Below are positions 8,610 through 16,785 of a stretch of 64,000 nucleotides of DNA, one piece after another. Each line of letters begins with the position of its first letter. Position 1 is the stretch's first letter. Source of the DNA: JBBQZP01 sp038207585 (GTDB taxonomy: Bacteria; Pseudomonadota; Alphaproteobacteria; Rhodobacterales; Rhodobacteraceae). Made by a program: the position numbers and the translations under genes. The notes beneath the pieces were generated by a model. The model ran no database searches, was not told the DNA's origin, and worked only from the letters and a program-made list of their open reading frames with translations. The stretch is taken from contig JBBQZP010000003.1 of the NCBI GenBank assembly GCA_038207585.1, forward strand, positions 1 through 64,000. The letters run 5' to 3'.

Positions 8610-9445
8610 GCGTTCGCCTCATTCGCCATGAAATCAGCCACGGTGCTGAGCCTTTTCCCCGTCGCATTTTCCGGCAGGGCCGACATCAGCGCGCGGGTGT
8701 ATTGGTTCTTGGGGGCCTCAAACAGGGTCAGCACGTCGGCTTCCTCCATCTTGCGACCCTTGTATTGCACCACCACCCGGTCAGCGGTTTCGGCCACAAC
8801 GCCCATGTCATGCGTGATCAGAATCAGGCCCATGCCCTGTTCTTCCTGCAAGGTCATCAGCAGATCGAGGATCTGCTTCTGGATCGTCACATCCAACGCG
8901 GTTGTCGGCTCATCCGCGATCAACAACTTCGGTTTGCAGGCAATGGCGATGGCGATCATGACGCGCTGACACTGGCCACCCGACATCTGGTGCGGATAGC
9001 TATCCAGCCGCCCGGCGGGGTCAGGGATACCCACGTCGGTGAACAATTCGACCGCCCGCGCGCGTGCGGTCCGCGCGTCCATGCCAAGGTTCAGGCGCAG
9101 GACCTCTTCGATCTGGAAACCCACCGTATAGCAGGGGTTCAGGCTGGCCATCGGCTCCTGAAAGATCATCGTGATCTCCCGCCCGATGATCTTTCGGCGC
9201 TGCGCCGGGGTCATCGCGGCAAGGTTCTGGCCGTTGAACTCCATCTTGTCGGCGGTGACTTTGGCGGTGTCGGGCAACAACCCCATCACCGCCAGCATCG
9301 ACACCGATTTGCCCGAGCCGGACTCGCCCACAATCGCCAGAACCTCGTGCGAGGCCACGGTGATATCAATGCCGTCCACCGCCTTGAACGGGCCCGCGGC
9401 GGTATCGAACGCAACGGTCAGATTGCGGATGTCCAGAAGCGCCAT
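8606..9445 (-). CDS. dppD: Dipeptide/oligopeptide ABC transporter ATP-binding protein (DppD type)
   Basis: 279 residues. Walker A GESGSGKSV, signature MSGGQCQRV and Walker B LLIADEPTTALD are all intact; the slightly unusual Cys within the signature should not prevent function. It forms the ATPase heterodimer with DppF. It starts two bases after the dppC stop and overlaps dppF by four bases. Confidence 0.9.
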   Translation of the reverse strand: MALLDIRNLTVAFDTAAGPFKAVDGIDITVASHEVLAIVGESGSGKSVSMLAVMGLLPDTAKVTADKMEFNGQNLAAMTPAQRRKIIGREITMIFQEPMASLNPCYTVGFQIEEVLRLNLGMDARTARARAVELFTDVGIPDPAGRLDSYPHQMSGGQCQRVMIAIAIACKPKLLIADEPTTALDVTIQKQILDLLMTLQEEQGMGLILITHDMGVVAETADRVVVQYKGRKMEEADVLTLFEAPKNQYTRALMSALPENATGKRLSTVADFMANEANA

Positions 9446-9447
9446 CG

Positions 9448-10344
9448 TCAGCTCCGTTTCAGTTTCGGGTCCAGCGCATCACGCAGCCCGTCGCCCATCA
9501 GATTGATCGCCAGAACCGTGATCAGGATCGCAAGGCCGGGAAAGGTGACAACCCACCACGCGCTTAAAATGAACTCACGCGCTTCAGCCAGCATCGTGCC
9601 CCATTCAGGGGTCGGGGGCTGCGCGCCCATGCCAAGAAAGCCCAGTGCCGCCGCATCAAGGATCGCGTTGGAGAATGACAGCGTGCCCTGCACGATCAGG
9701 GGCGCCAGACAATTCGGCAGAATGGTGCGGAACATCAGCCGCATCTTGCCCGCCCCCGCCACCCGCGCCGCCATCACATATTCACGGTTCTTCTCGGCCA
9801 TCACCGCAGCACGGGTCAGCCGCGCGAAATGCGGCTGCAAGACCAGCGCAATCGCGATCATCGCGTTCAGAAGTCCCGGCCCCAGCACCGCCACCAGCAC
9901 AAGCGCCAGCAACAGCGACGGGAACGCCAGAATCACATCCATCACCCGCATGATCACCGTATCGACCCAACCGCCAAAGAACCCGGCCAGAAGCCCCAGA
10001 ACCACGCCGCCAATCAGCGCAATCGTCACCACGACCAACCCGATGAACAGCGAGAACCGCGCGCCGTACAGCAGCCGGGTCAGGATATCGCGGCCAATCG
10101 CATCGGTGCCCAGAATATAGGTCGCAGAGCCGCCTTCCTGCCAGAAAGGCGGCATCAGCAGGACGTTGGTGTTCGTATCGGTCGGGCTATGCGGTGCGAT
10201 GAGCGGGGCCAGAACGGCAATCACCACCAGCGCCAGAAACACCCAGAGGCCAATCACGGCGCCCCGATTTTCCCGAAAGTAAAACCAGAACTCCGCCAGC
10301 ATCTGACGGCGCGTTCCGGGTTGCAGGCTTGTTGCGTCGGTCAT
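9448..10344 (-). CDS. dppC: Dipeptide/oligopeptide ABC transporter permease (DppC type)
   Basis: 298 residues with about six membrane segments. The N-terminal cytoplasmic stretch plus first helix (GLWVFLALVVIAVLAPLIAP) and the ending LNLMGDGLRDALDPKLK-like sequence (here INLMGDGLRDALDPKLKRS) are classical for DppC/OppC. The EAA loop that contacts the ATPases is visible around AARVAGAGKMRLMFRTILPN. It lies ten bases downstream of dppB. Confidence 0.92.
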   Translation of the reverse strand: MTDATSLQPGTRRQMLAEFWFYFRENRGAVIGLWVFLALVVIAVLAPLIAPHSPTDTNTNVLLMPPFWQEGGSATYILGTDAIGRDILTRLLYGARFSLFIGLVVVTIALIGGVVLGLLAGFFGGWVDTVIMRVMDVILAFPSLLLALVLVAVLGPGLLNAMIAIALVLQPHFARLTRAAVMAEKNREYVMAARVAGAGKMRLMFRTILPNCLAPLIVQGTLSFSNAILDAAALGFLGMGAQPPTPEWGTMLAEAREFILSAWWVVTFPGLAILITVLAINLMGDGLRDALDPKLKRS

Positions 10345-10354
10345 CTGCGCCCCC

Positions 10355-11362
10355 TCAACTGTGCCGGATGCGCGGGTTGATGAACCCGTACAGAAGATCG
10401 ACGATCAGGTTCACGATCATCACGATCGCCGCGATCAGCAGCAACCCGCCTTGCACCACCGGATAATCGCGCCGCGTGATGCTTTCGACCATCCATTTGC
10501 CGATGCCGGGCCATGAGAAGATCGTCTCGGTCAGGATCGCGCCCGCCAGCAATACGCCGACCTGCAGGCCGATGGTCGTGATCACCGGGATCATCGCATT
10601 GCGCAGCGCATGCACGCCGATCACACGACGCGGGCTTAGCCCCTTGGCGCGCGCGGTCCGAACGTAATCTTCGCCCAACACCTCCAGCATCGCCGACCGA
10701 GTCTGCCGCGCAATAACCGCCAGCGGAATCGTCGCCAGAACAATCGTCGGCAAGATCAGATGCGACAACGCCGACGCGAACGCACCCTTTTGCCCTGATA
10801 GCAAACTGTCAATCAGCATGAACCCCGTCACATCGGGGAAAAAGTAGATCAGCGAGATGCGCCCCGACACCGGAGTCCACCCCAGCATCCCGGAAAAGAA
10901 GATGATCAGCAGCAGGCCCCACCAAAAGATCGGCATCGAATAGCCGACCAGTGCGGTGCCCATACTCAACTGATCGAACCACGATCCCCGCTTGATTGCC
11001 GCAAAAACTCCCGCCGGAATTCCAATAGCCGTCGCAAGGATGATCGCACACAACGCAAGCTCAACCGTTGCCGGGAACAGCGTCAGAAATTCGGTAAGAA
11101 CCGGCTTTTTCGTCGACAAGGACTGCCCCAGATCGCCATGCAGCACGCGGTTCAGAAACTCGACATATTGCGCCCAAAGGGGCCGGTCAAAGCCCAGTTG
11201 CGCCAGCATTTCCTTGTAGCGTTCGGGCGACAACCCACGCTCGCCCGCCATCAGCAAAACCGGATCGCCGGGCAGCACCCGCACGAACCCGAACGCCACG
11301 ATGGTGATGCCGAAAAACGTCGGCAGCATATAGGCCAGCTTGCCAAGGATCAGTCTGATCAT
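10355..11362 (-). CDS. dppB: Dipeptide/oligopeptide ABC transporter permease (DppB type)
   Basis: 335 residues, an inner-membrane permease with the classical DppB start (LGKLAYMLPTFFGITIVAF, here from residue 6) and the FVRVLPGDP motif. The EAA-type loop is YVRTARAKGLSPRRVIGVHALRNA and the protein ends in DLLYGFINPRIR. Its start codon lies 57 bases after the dppA stop, and that gap holds a strong hairpin with a T-run, so expression of dppB onward is probably lower than that of dppA. Confidence 0.92.
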   Translation of the reverse strand: MIRLILGKLAYMLPTFFGITIVAFGFVRVLPGDPVLLMAGERGLSPERYKEMLAQLGFDRPLWAQYVEFLNRVLHGDLGQSLSTKKPVLTEFLTLFPATVELALCAIILATAIGIPAGVFAAIKRGSWFDQLSMGTALVGYSMPIFWWGLLLIIFFSGMLGWTPVSGRISLIYFFPDVTGFMLIDSLLSGQKGAFASALSHLILPTIVLATIPLAVIARQTRSAMLEVLGEDYVRTARAKGLSPRRVIGVHALRNAMIPVITTIGLQVGVLLAGAILTETIFSWPGIGKWMVESITRRDYPVVQGGLLLIAAIVMIVNLIVDLLYGFINPRIRHS

Positions 11363-11373
11363 GCGGGATATCC

Positions 11374-11409
11374 AAAAAATACGGCGCGCCGGATGATACC
11401 GGCGCGCCG
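11374..11409 (-). terminator. Intrinsic terminator/attenuator between dppA and dppB
   Basis: On the minus strand CGGCGCGCCGG and its exact complement (11399-11409 and 11382-11392) form an 11-bp GC stem around the six-base loop TATCAT, followed at once by T-A-TTTTTT. This is a full rho-independent terminator layout inside the operon. It probably stops or slows most transcripts after dppA and protects the dppA 3' end, so that the binding protein is made in excess over the membrane parts. Confidence 0.75.
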
Positions 11410-11419
11410 CTGTGTCACA

Positions 11420-13018
11420 TCACTCGGCGATGTCGACGTTCTCGAACGAATGGCTGCCAAGCGGGCTCATGACATAGCCCGAAACCTTGGCCGACATCGG
11501 CATGAACACGGTCGAATGGCCCAGCGTGGCCCAAGGGGCCTGATCCTTGAAGATCACCTGAGCCTCTTCGTAAAGCTTGGTGCGCTCGGCCTGATCGGAC
11601 GTTGCCTTGGCCTTGGCCAGCAAATCCGAGAAGTCCTTGTTGCACCACTGCGCACGGTTGGCGAGGCCCACGGCGGCGCAGGACAACAGCACGCTCAGGA
11701 AGTTGTCCGGATCACCATTGTCCCCGGTCCAGCCAAGGATAACCGCGCCGTCACGATCAACCTCGTTCGACTTTTTCAGGTACTCGCCCCATTCGTAGGA
11801 CACGATTTCAACCTTGACCCCGATCTTGGCGTAATCTTCCTGAATAAGCTCGGCGGTGCGGCGTGCGTTCGGCATGTAGGGCCGCTGCACGGGCATCGCC
11901 CAGACCTTCATCGACAGATCCTTGACACCCGCATCCTCCAGCATCTTCTTGGCGGCTTCGGGATCATACGGATCGTCCACGATGGCGTTGTTATAGCTCC
12001 ACATGGTCGGCGGGATCGGGTTCTTGGCCATCTGGCCCGAGCCTTGGTAGACCGCGTCCAGAATCGCCTGCTTGTTGATCGCCATGTTCAGCGCGCGACG
12101 CACCTCAACTTTGTCGAACGGCGCGATGGTGGTGTTGTAGGCAAGATAAGCCACGTTCAGGCCCGGCTGCTCCATCACGGTCAGGTCTTTATTGGCGCGC
12201 AAAGCCTCAAGATCGGCCGGGGCCGGATAGGGCATCACGTTGCATTCGCCGGCTTCCAGTTTCTGGCGACGCACGGCGGCATCGGTGGTGATCGCAAACA
12301 CCAGATCGTCGATCTTGGGCGCGCCGTTCCAGTAATCGGCATTGGCCGCATAGCGGATCACGGCATCTTTCTGGTACGCAACAAACTTGAATGGCCCGGT
12401 GCCGATGGGCGCTTGGTTCAGGTCTTCTTTCTTGCCCGCCGCATCAAGCGCATCGGCATATTCCTTGGACACGATCGAGGCGAAATCCATGCCGAGGTTG
12501 GCGATGAACGGCGCTTCGGGGCGCGACAGCACGAACTTCACAGTCAGATCATCGACCTTTTCGACCGAGGAGATCAGCGTGCCCATTTCCATTGAGTCGA
12601 AATATTCGTAGGCGATGCCAGCCGTATACTGGTTCCACGGGTTTTCTTTGTTCTGCTGGCGGTCGAACGAGAACACCACGTCATCGGCGTTGAAATCACG
12701 CGTCGGCGTGAAATAATCGGTCGTGTGGAATTTCACACCCGGGCGCAGCTTGAAGGTGTATTCCAGACCGTCGGCCGAAACCTCCCAGCTTTCGGCAAGG
12801 CCGGGCTGCACGGCTGTGGTGCCTTTTTCGAATTCCACCAGACGGTTATAGATCGGGCGGCTGGAGGCATCAAAGGTCGTGCCGGCAGTGTAGGGCGCCG
12901 GGTCAAACCCCTCGGGTGAACCTTCCGAGCAATAGACAAGCGTTTTGGCCTGTGCGGCACCGGCGGCCAGAAGGCCAATCGCGGTTGCGGCAAGAAGCCG
13001 GTTTTTCAATTGGAACAT
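11420..13018 (-). CDS. dppA: Dipeptide ABC transporter substrate-binding protein (DppA type)
   Basis: 532 residues, periplasmic binding protein of the SBP_bac_5 family. I start it at the ATG at 13018, six bases behind GGAGAG, giving a clear Sec signal (LLAATAIGLLAAGAAQA) with cleavage before KTLVYCSEGSPEGFDP. The motif YCSEGSPEGFDPAPYTAGTT is the usual N-terminus of DppA homologs. Cys in CSEG and a later CAAVGLANRAQWCNKD segment resemble E. coli DppA, which favours dipeptides. It is the first gene of the dppABCDF-peptidase operon. Confidence 0.93.
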   Translation of the reverse strand: MFQLKNRLLAATAIGLLAAGAAQAKTLVYCSEGSPEGFDPAPYTAGTTFDASSRPIYNRLVEFEKGTTAVQPGLAESWEVSADGLEYTFKLRPGVKFHTTDYFTPTRDFNADDVVFSFDRQQNKENPWNQYTAGIAYEYFDSMEMGTLISSVEKVDDLTVKFVLSRPEAPFIANLGMDFASIVSKEYADALDAAGKKEDLNQAPIGTGPFKFVAYQKDAVIRYAANADYWNGAPKIDDLVFAITTDAAVRRQKLEAGECNVMPYPAPADLEALRANKDLTVMEQPGLNVAYLAYNTTIAPFDKVEVRRALNMAINKQAILDAVYQGSGQMAKNPIPPTMWSYNNAIVDDPYDPEAAKKMLEDAGVKDLSMKVWAMPVQRPYMPNARRTAELIQEDYAKIGVKVEIVSYEWGEYLKKSNEVDRDGAVILGWTGDNGDPDNFLSVLLSCAAVGLANRAQWCNKDFSDLLAKAKATSDQAERTKLYEEAQVIFKDQAPWATLGHSTVFMPMSAKVSGYVMSPLGSHSFENVDIAE

Positions 13019-13128
13019 TGGTCTCTCCATGTTGTAGTGCGCGGGCTCTGCGGCCCACAACTGCCCGCCATAAGACGCGGGGACGGGCGCGGTTTCAAGG
13101 AATAAATCTTCTGTGTGACGCGGCGGCA

Positions 13129-13150
13129 GGTCAGAATTTCTGAATTGACC
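13129..13150. promoter_or_regulatory. Palindromic candidate operator upstream of dppA
   Basis: GGTCA (13129-13133) and TGACC (13146-13150) flank an inner palindrome TCAGAATTTCTGA (13131-13143). The element lies about 110-130 bases upstream of the dppA start and about 60 bases beyond the 3' end side of the convergent-facing oxidoreductase gene, so it most likely serves dppA. No regulator can be named. Confidence 0.35.
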
Positions 13151-13208
13151 AATGTTCGGGGGCAAAGGTTCCGGTCCGCCGACCACACGGGCCGCCCGCC
13201 TTGTGCGC

Positions 13209-14252
13209 CTAGGTCAAGGACGCCGCCACCCGGAAGCCAGCCGGAATGCTGTCGCGCCCCTCCAGCACCAGATCGGCCATCACCTGCCCGACCTTTGGGG
13301 CCATGCCAAAGCCGATCTTGAACCCGCCGTTCGCGATATACTCCCCCGCTCGCCCCGGCCATTCGCCCAGCATCGGCGCGCGGCTTTTGGCGCGGGGGCG
13401 CAGGCCCGCCCAGCGCTGGATCACCGGCGCATCCTCCAGCACCGGCAACGCCGCAACCGCACGGGCGTGCAGCACGTCAAGCTGCGCATCGGTGCCGGTC
13501 GGGTCATCCCAGACCCGCTCGCTGGTGGACCCGATGGCAACCGTGCCGTCAGCGTGGGGAATGATGTGCAGCCCGTCGACGAAAAGCTGCGGTGCGCACC
13601 CGGCGTCATGGCGCAGCAAAAGCGCCTGCCCCTTCACTGCACCGCCCACCTCGCGCCCCAGACGCGCCGAAAGATCGGCCAGCCCCGCAGCGCCCGTGGC
13701 CCAGACAACCGGCCCCTCCGCCGGATGATCGCCTACCAGAACTTCACCCCCCTGCGAACGGATCGCTTGTGCGAGCGACGCCGACGCCTGCCGTGGATGC
13801 AACCGCGCGCTCAGCGTATCATGGACCAGAAGGCCAGAGGGTGAGGCAGGTTCCCATGCAGCACCCGTCACTGCCACCACCCGCCATTCCGCCGCATCGC
13901 CCCAAAGCTCTGCCGCCGAAACCACCCGCGCGCGCGCCATATCCACCGCCCGCGCATCCTCCAACGGTTGCAGCCGCCCGCAGCGCCCGTAGCCCGAAGC
14001 CAGCCCCGAGGCCGCATCAACCGCCGCCCACCAATCGGCCGCCATCAGCAGCGCGTCCAGCTGAAACGCCTTCCTTTCGTTCCACTGTTCCGGCACATGC
14101 GGCGACAGCGCGCCGACAATACCGCCGCTGGCCCCCGCACCCACACCGACCGTATCTATCACCCGCACCCGCGCACCGCGTTGGATCGCCGCCCATGCGA
14201 CCGACAGCCCGAATATCCCCGCGCCGCGCACCGTCAGGTCAGCCGTTGCCAT
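13209..14252 (-). CDS. FAD-dependent oxidoreductase (DadA/MnmC C-domain type)
   Basis: 347 residues from the ATG at 14252, which follows a GAGGGGGCGGGG stretch. The Rossmann FAD motif is GAGIFGLSVAWAAIQRGARV at the N-terminus, with GASGGIVGALSPHVPEQW following and an IANGGFKIGFGMAPKVG segment near the end, as in glycine/D-amino-acid oxidases. It is divergent from, and 45 bases away from, mnmD. In enterobacteria the two activities are fused in MnmC; here they are probably split, so this enzyme may remove the carboxymethyl group from cmnm5(s2)U34 of tRNA. A general amino acid oxidase is the alternative. Confidence 0.75.
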   Translation of the reverse strand: MATADLTVRGAGIFGLSVAWAAIQRGARVRVIDTVGVGAGASGGIVGALSPHVPEQWNERKAFQLDALLMAADWWAAVDAASGLASGYGRCGRLQPLEDARAVDMARARVVSAAELWGDAAEWRVVAVTGAAWEPASPSGLLVHDTLSARLHPRQASASLAQAIRSQGGEVLVGDHPAEGPVVWATGAAGLADLSARLGREVGGAVKGQALLLRHDAGCAPQLFVDGLHIIPHADGTVAIGSTSERVWDDPTGTDAQLDVLHARAVAALPVLEDAPVIQRWAGLRPRAKSRAPMLGEWPGRAGEYIANGGFKIGFGMAPKVGQVMADLVLEGRDSIPAGFRVAASLT

Positions 14253-14297
14253 TCCCCGCCCCCTCGCGCAGTGTCGCCGCCAAAGGCTGTAGGGCAA

Positions 14298-14975
14298 ATG
14301 ACGGCAACCGACCAGAGCGGCGTGGAATGGAAAGACGGCGTGATCCCGGTTTCAACCCGGTTTGACGACCCTTATTTCTCAATTCACGACGGGCTTGCGG
14401 AAACCCGGCATGTGTTTCTGGCGGGCAATGATCTTCCCGCGCGCTTCCGCCCCGGTTTTCACATTGCAGAACTTGGGTTCGGCACCGGGTTGAACATGCT
14501 GGCAACCCTGATCGCGTGGAATGCCAGCGGCTGCACCGGCACGCTTCACTACACCAGTTTTGAGGCGTTCCCCCTTACCGCCCCCGACATCGCCCGCGCC
14601 CTGAACCACTTCCCCGAGGCGCAGGCGGTGGCAGAACCGTTCCTCGCGCAGTGGGCGGCCGGCCATCGCGTGCTGACCCTTGGCGGCATGACCGCTGAAA
14701 TCATCGAAGGCGATGCTCGCATCTCCCTTCCTGCATGGGGCGCGCGCGCGGATGCGTGGTATCTTGACGGCTTTTCCCCCGCCAAAAACCCCGAGCTTTG
14801 GTCCGAACCGCTGCTGGCCGAGGTGGCAACCCACGCCGCACCCGGCGGCACATTCGCCACCTATACCGCCGCAGGCAATGTCCGGCGGGGCTTGCAGGCG
14901 GCGGGCTTTTTGGTAGAGCGTCGGGCAGGTCATGGCCGCAAACGGCACATGACCGCAGGAATTCTTGCCCCATGA
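14298..14975 (+). CDS. mnmD: tRNA 5-methylaminomethyl-2-thiouridine methyltransferase (MnmD)
   Basis: 225 residues, the stand-alone methyltransferase corresponding to the N-terminal half of MnmC. The SAM-binding motif is LGFGTGLNML and the family hallmark DAWYLDGFSPAKNPELW is intact (about 150-166), followed by GGTFATYTAAGNVRRGL and the GRKRHM ending. The enzyme makes the last methyl transfer in mnm5s2U34 synthesis in tRNAs for Lys, Glu and Gln. The start ATG at 14298 is the first in frame after the divergent oxidoreductase; the stop overlaps the next gene by four bases. Confidence 0.9.
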   Translation: MTATDQSGVEWKDGVIPVSTRFDDPYFSIHDGLAETRHVFLAGNDLPARFRPGFHIAELGFGTGLNMLATLIAWNASGCTGTLHYTSFEAFPLTAPDIARALNHFPEAQAVAEPFLAQWAAGHRVLTLGGMTAEIIEGDARISLPAWGARADAWYLDGFSPAKNPELWSEPLLAEVATHAAPGGTFATYTAAGNVRRGLQAAGFLVERRAGHGRKRHMTAGILAP

Positions 14976-15853
14976 CCCTGAAAGACAATCAGCGCGGCAT
15001 CTTCCTGATGCTGGCAGCGGTCACGGTGTTCGCGGCACAGGACGGTTTCTCGCGCCATCTGGCGGAAACCTACAACACCTTCATGGTGATCATGATCCGC
15101 TACTGGTTCTTTGCGGGCTTCGTGATCCTGCTGGCCCTGCGCCAGCTGGGCGGCATTGCGGCAATGCGAACCCGCCACCCGGGTCTGCACCTGATCCGCG
15201 CCAGTCTGCTGATCGCCGAGGTCTGCGTGATCGTCTATGGCTACACGCAGATCGGCCTGATCAACTCGCACGCGGTCTTTGCGGTGTGCCCGCTGCTGGT
15301 GGCGGGGCTGGCGGTGCCGATCCTGCGCGAAACGGTGCCGCTGGCCACATGGGCCGCGATTGGTGCCGGAATGGTCGGGGTGCTGATCATCCTGCAACCG
15401 GGGTCGGGGGTGTTCACGCTGGCCTCGCTGCTGCCTTTGTCGGCGGCCACGATGTTTGCGCTTTACAGCCTGCTCACCCGCCTGACGACACGGGACGAGC
15501 CTGCATTCCTCAGCCTGTTCTGGTCGGGCGTGATCGGGGCCGCGCTGGTGTCGGTTCTGGGTCTGACCCATTGGCAGCCGATGTCGGCGCCCGATTGGGG
15601 CTATATGGTTCTTTATTCGCTGCTGGCCCTGGTGGGGAACTGGCTGCTGATCCGCTGCTATGAGGTGGCCGAGGCGGCCTCGGTGCAGCCCTTTGCCTAT
15701 CTTCAGATCGTGCTGGTCACCCTGATCGGGAGCGTGGTCTACGACGAGGTTCTGCGCCCGTCGGTTGCCATTGGCGCGGCAGTCGTGATCATGGCGGGGC
15801 TGTTCACCCTGCTGCACGGCCGCGCCCGCAAACGCGCGCTGTTCCGGACATGA
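14972..15853 (+). CDS. DMT/EamA family transporter 1
   Basis: 293 residues, about ten membrane segments in two EamA repeats. It begins inside the mnmD stop (ATGA). It is clearly paralogous to the next gene: both have FAxQDGxSRHLAxxYNxFMVxMIRYWFF near the N-terminus and an AEAxxxQPxAYLQ line in the second half. Substrates of this superfamily (metabolites, nucleotide precursors, amino acids) cannot be assigned here. A contribution to riboflavin or purine export would be pure guesswork. Confidence 0.85.
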   Translation: MTLKDNQRGIFLMLAAVTVFAAQDGFSRHLAETYNTFMVIMIRYWFFAGFVILLALRQLGGIAAMRTRHPGLHLIRASLLIAEVCVIVYGYTQIGLINSHAVFAVCPLLVAGLAVPILRETVPLATWAAIGAGMVGVLIILQPGSGVFTLASLLPLSAATMFALYSLLTRLTTRDEPAFLSLFWSGVIGAALVSVLGLTHWQPMSAPDWGYMVLYSLLALVGNWLLIRCYEVAEAASVQPFAYLQIVLVTLIGSVVYDEVLRPSVAIGAAVVIMAGLFTLLHGRARKRALFRT

Positions 15854-16737
15854 ACAGCCCACCGGCACAGGGCCAGAACACCCGCCTTGGCATCGGCCTG
15901 ATGATCGCCACGATGGTCGTTTTCGCAGTGCAGGACGGCATCTCGCGTCATCTTGCCGGGGAATACAATGTCTTCATGGTGGTGATGATCCGCTATTGGT
16001 TCTTTGCCGCATTCGCCGTCGCGCTGACCGCGCGCCAACCCGGCGGCCTTGCCCGTGCGATCAGGCCCCGGCACCCGGTTTTGCAGCCGTTTCGCGGCGT
16101 GCTGCTGGTGGCGCAGATCTGTATTCTGGTGCTCAGCTTTGTCGCGCTTGGCCTTGTGGAAACCCACGCGATCTTTGCCTGCTATCCACTGATGGTCGCG
16201 GCCCTGTCTGGCCCGATCCTTGGCGAAAAAGTCGGCTGGCGGCGCTGGACGGCGATTGGCGTCGGCTTTGCGGGTGTTCTGATCATACTGGAGCCGGGGG
16301 TTGCGGTCTTTTCCTCGGCCTCGCTGGTGGCTGTGCTGGGGACAGTGATGTTCGCGGTCTACAGCCTGACCACCCGCTATGTCGCGCGCGGCGATCCGGC
16401 GTTGGTCAGCTTTTTCTGGACCGGCGTTGCCGGGGCTGCGGCGATGACCTGCATCGGCGTGTGGTACTGGCAACCGATGACGCCCGGCGACTGGGGTTTC
16501 ATGGCGGCGTTGTGCTGCACGTCGTCGATCGGGCATTACCTGCTGATCCGGGCGTATGAGGCCGCCGAGGCCTCGGCCATTCAGCCCATCGCCTATCTGC
16601 AACTGGTGATCGCGTCGCTGATCGGGATATTCGTCTTTGGCGAAACGTTGCGGGTGAATGTGGCATTGGGCATTGTTCTGGTGGTGGCATCGGGACTGTT
16701 CACCCTGTGGCGCGCTCGGATCAAGGCCGCTAAATAG
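15850..16737 (+). CDS. DMT/EamA family transporter 2
   Basis: 295 residues with two EamA repeats, a tandem paralog of the preceding gene and overlapping it by four bases. The LGEKVGWRRWTAIGVGFAGV segment at the start of the fourth/fifth helix region is also nearly identical to one in the third EamA protein of this window (20891-21799). The two adjacent genes may form a heterodimer or may be a recent duplication with divided substrates. It ends 48 bases before ada. Confidence 0.85.
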   Translation: MNSPPAQGQNTRLGIGLMIATMVVFAVQDGISRHLAGEYNVFMVVMIRYWFFAAFAVALTARQPGGLARAIRPRHPVLQPFRGVLLVAQICILVLSFVALGLVETHAIFACYPLMVAALSGPILGEKVGWRRWTAIGVGFAGVLIILEPGVAVFSSASLVAVLGTVMFAVYSLTTRYVARGDPALVSFFWTGVAGAAAMTCIGVWYWQPMTPGDWGFMAALCCTSSIGHYLLIRAYEAAEASAIQPIAYLQLVIASLIGIFVFGETLRVNVALGIVLVVASGLFTLWRARIKAAK

Positions 16738-16785
16738 CCGCCCGATTTTCGGCGCACGCAGGCTTTGGCGCTGCTAGGATAAGAC

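Noticed and set aside
11138..12595. 485-codon open frame on the plus strand
   Set aside because: Runs antisense to dppB and dppA, both with complete family motifs.
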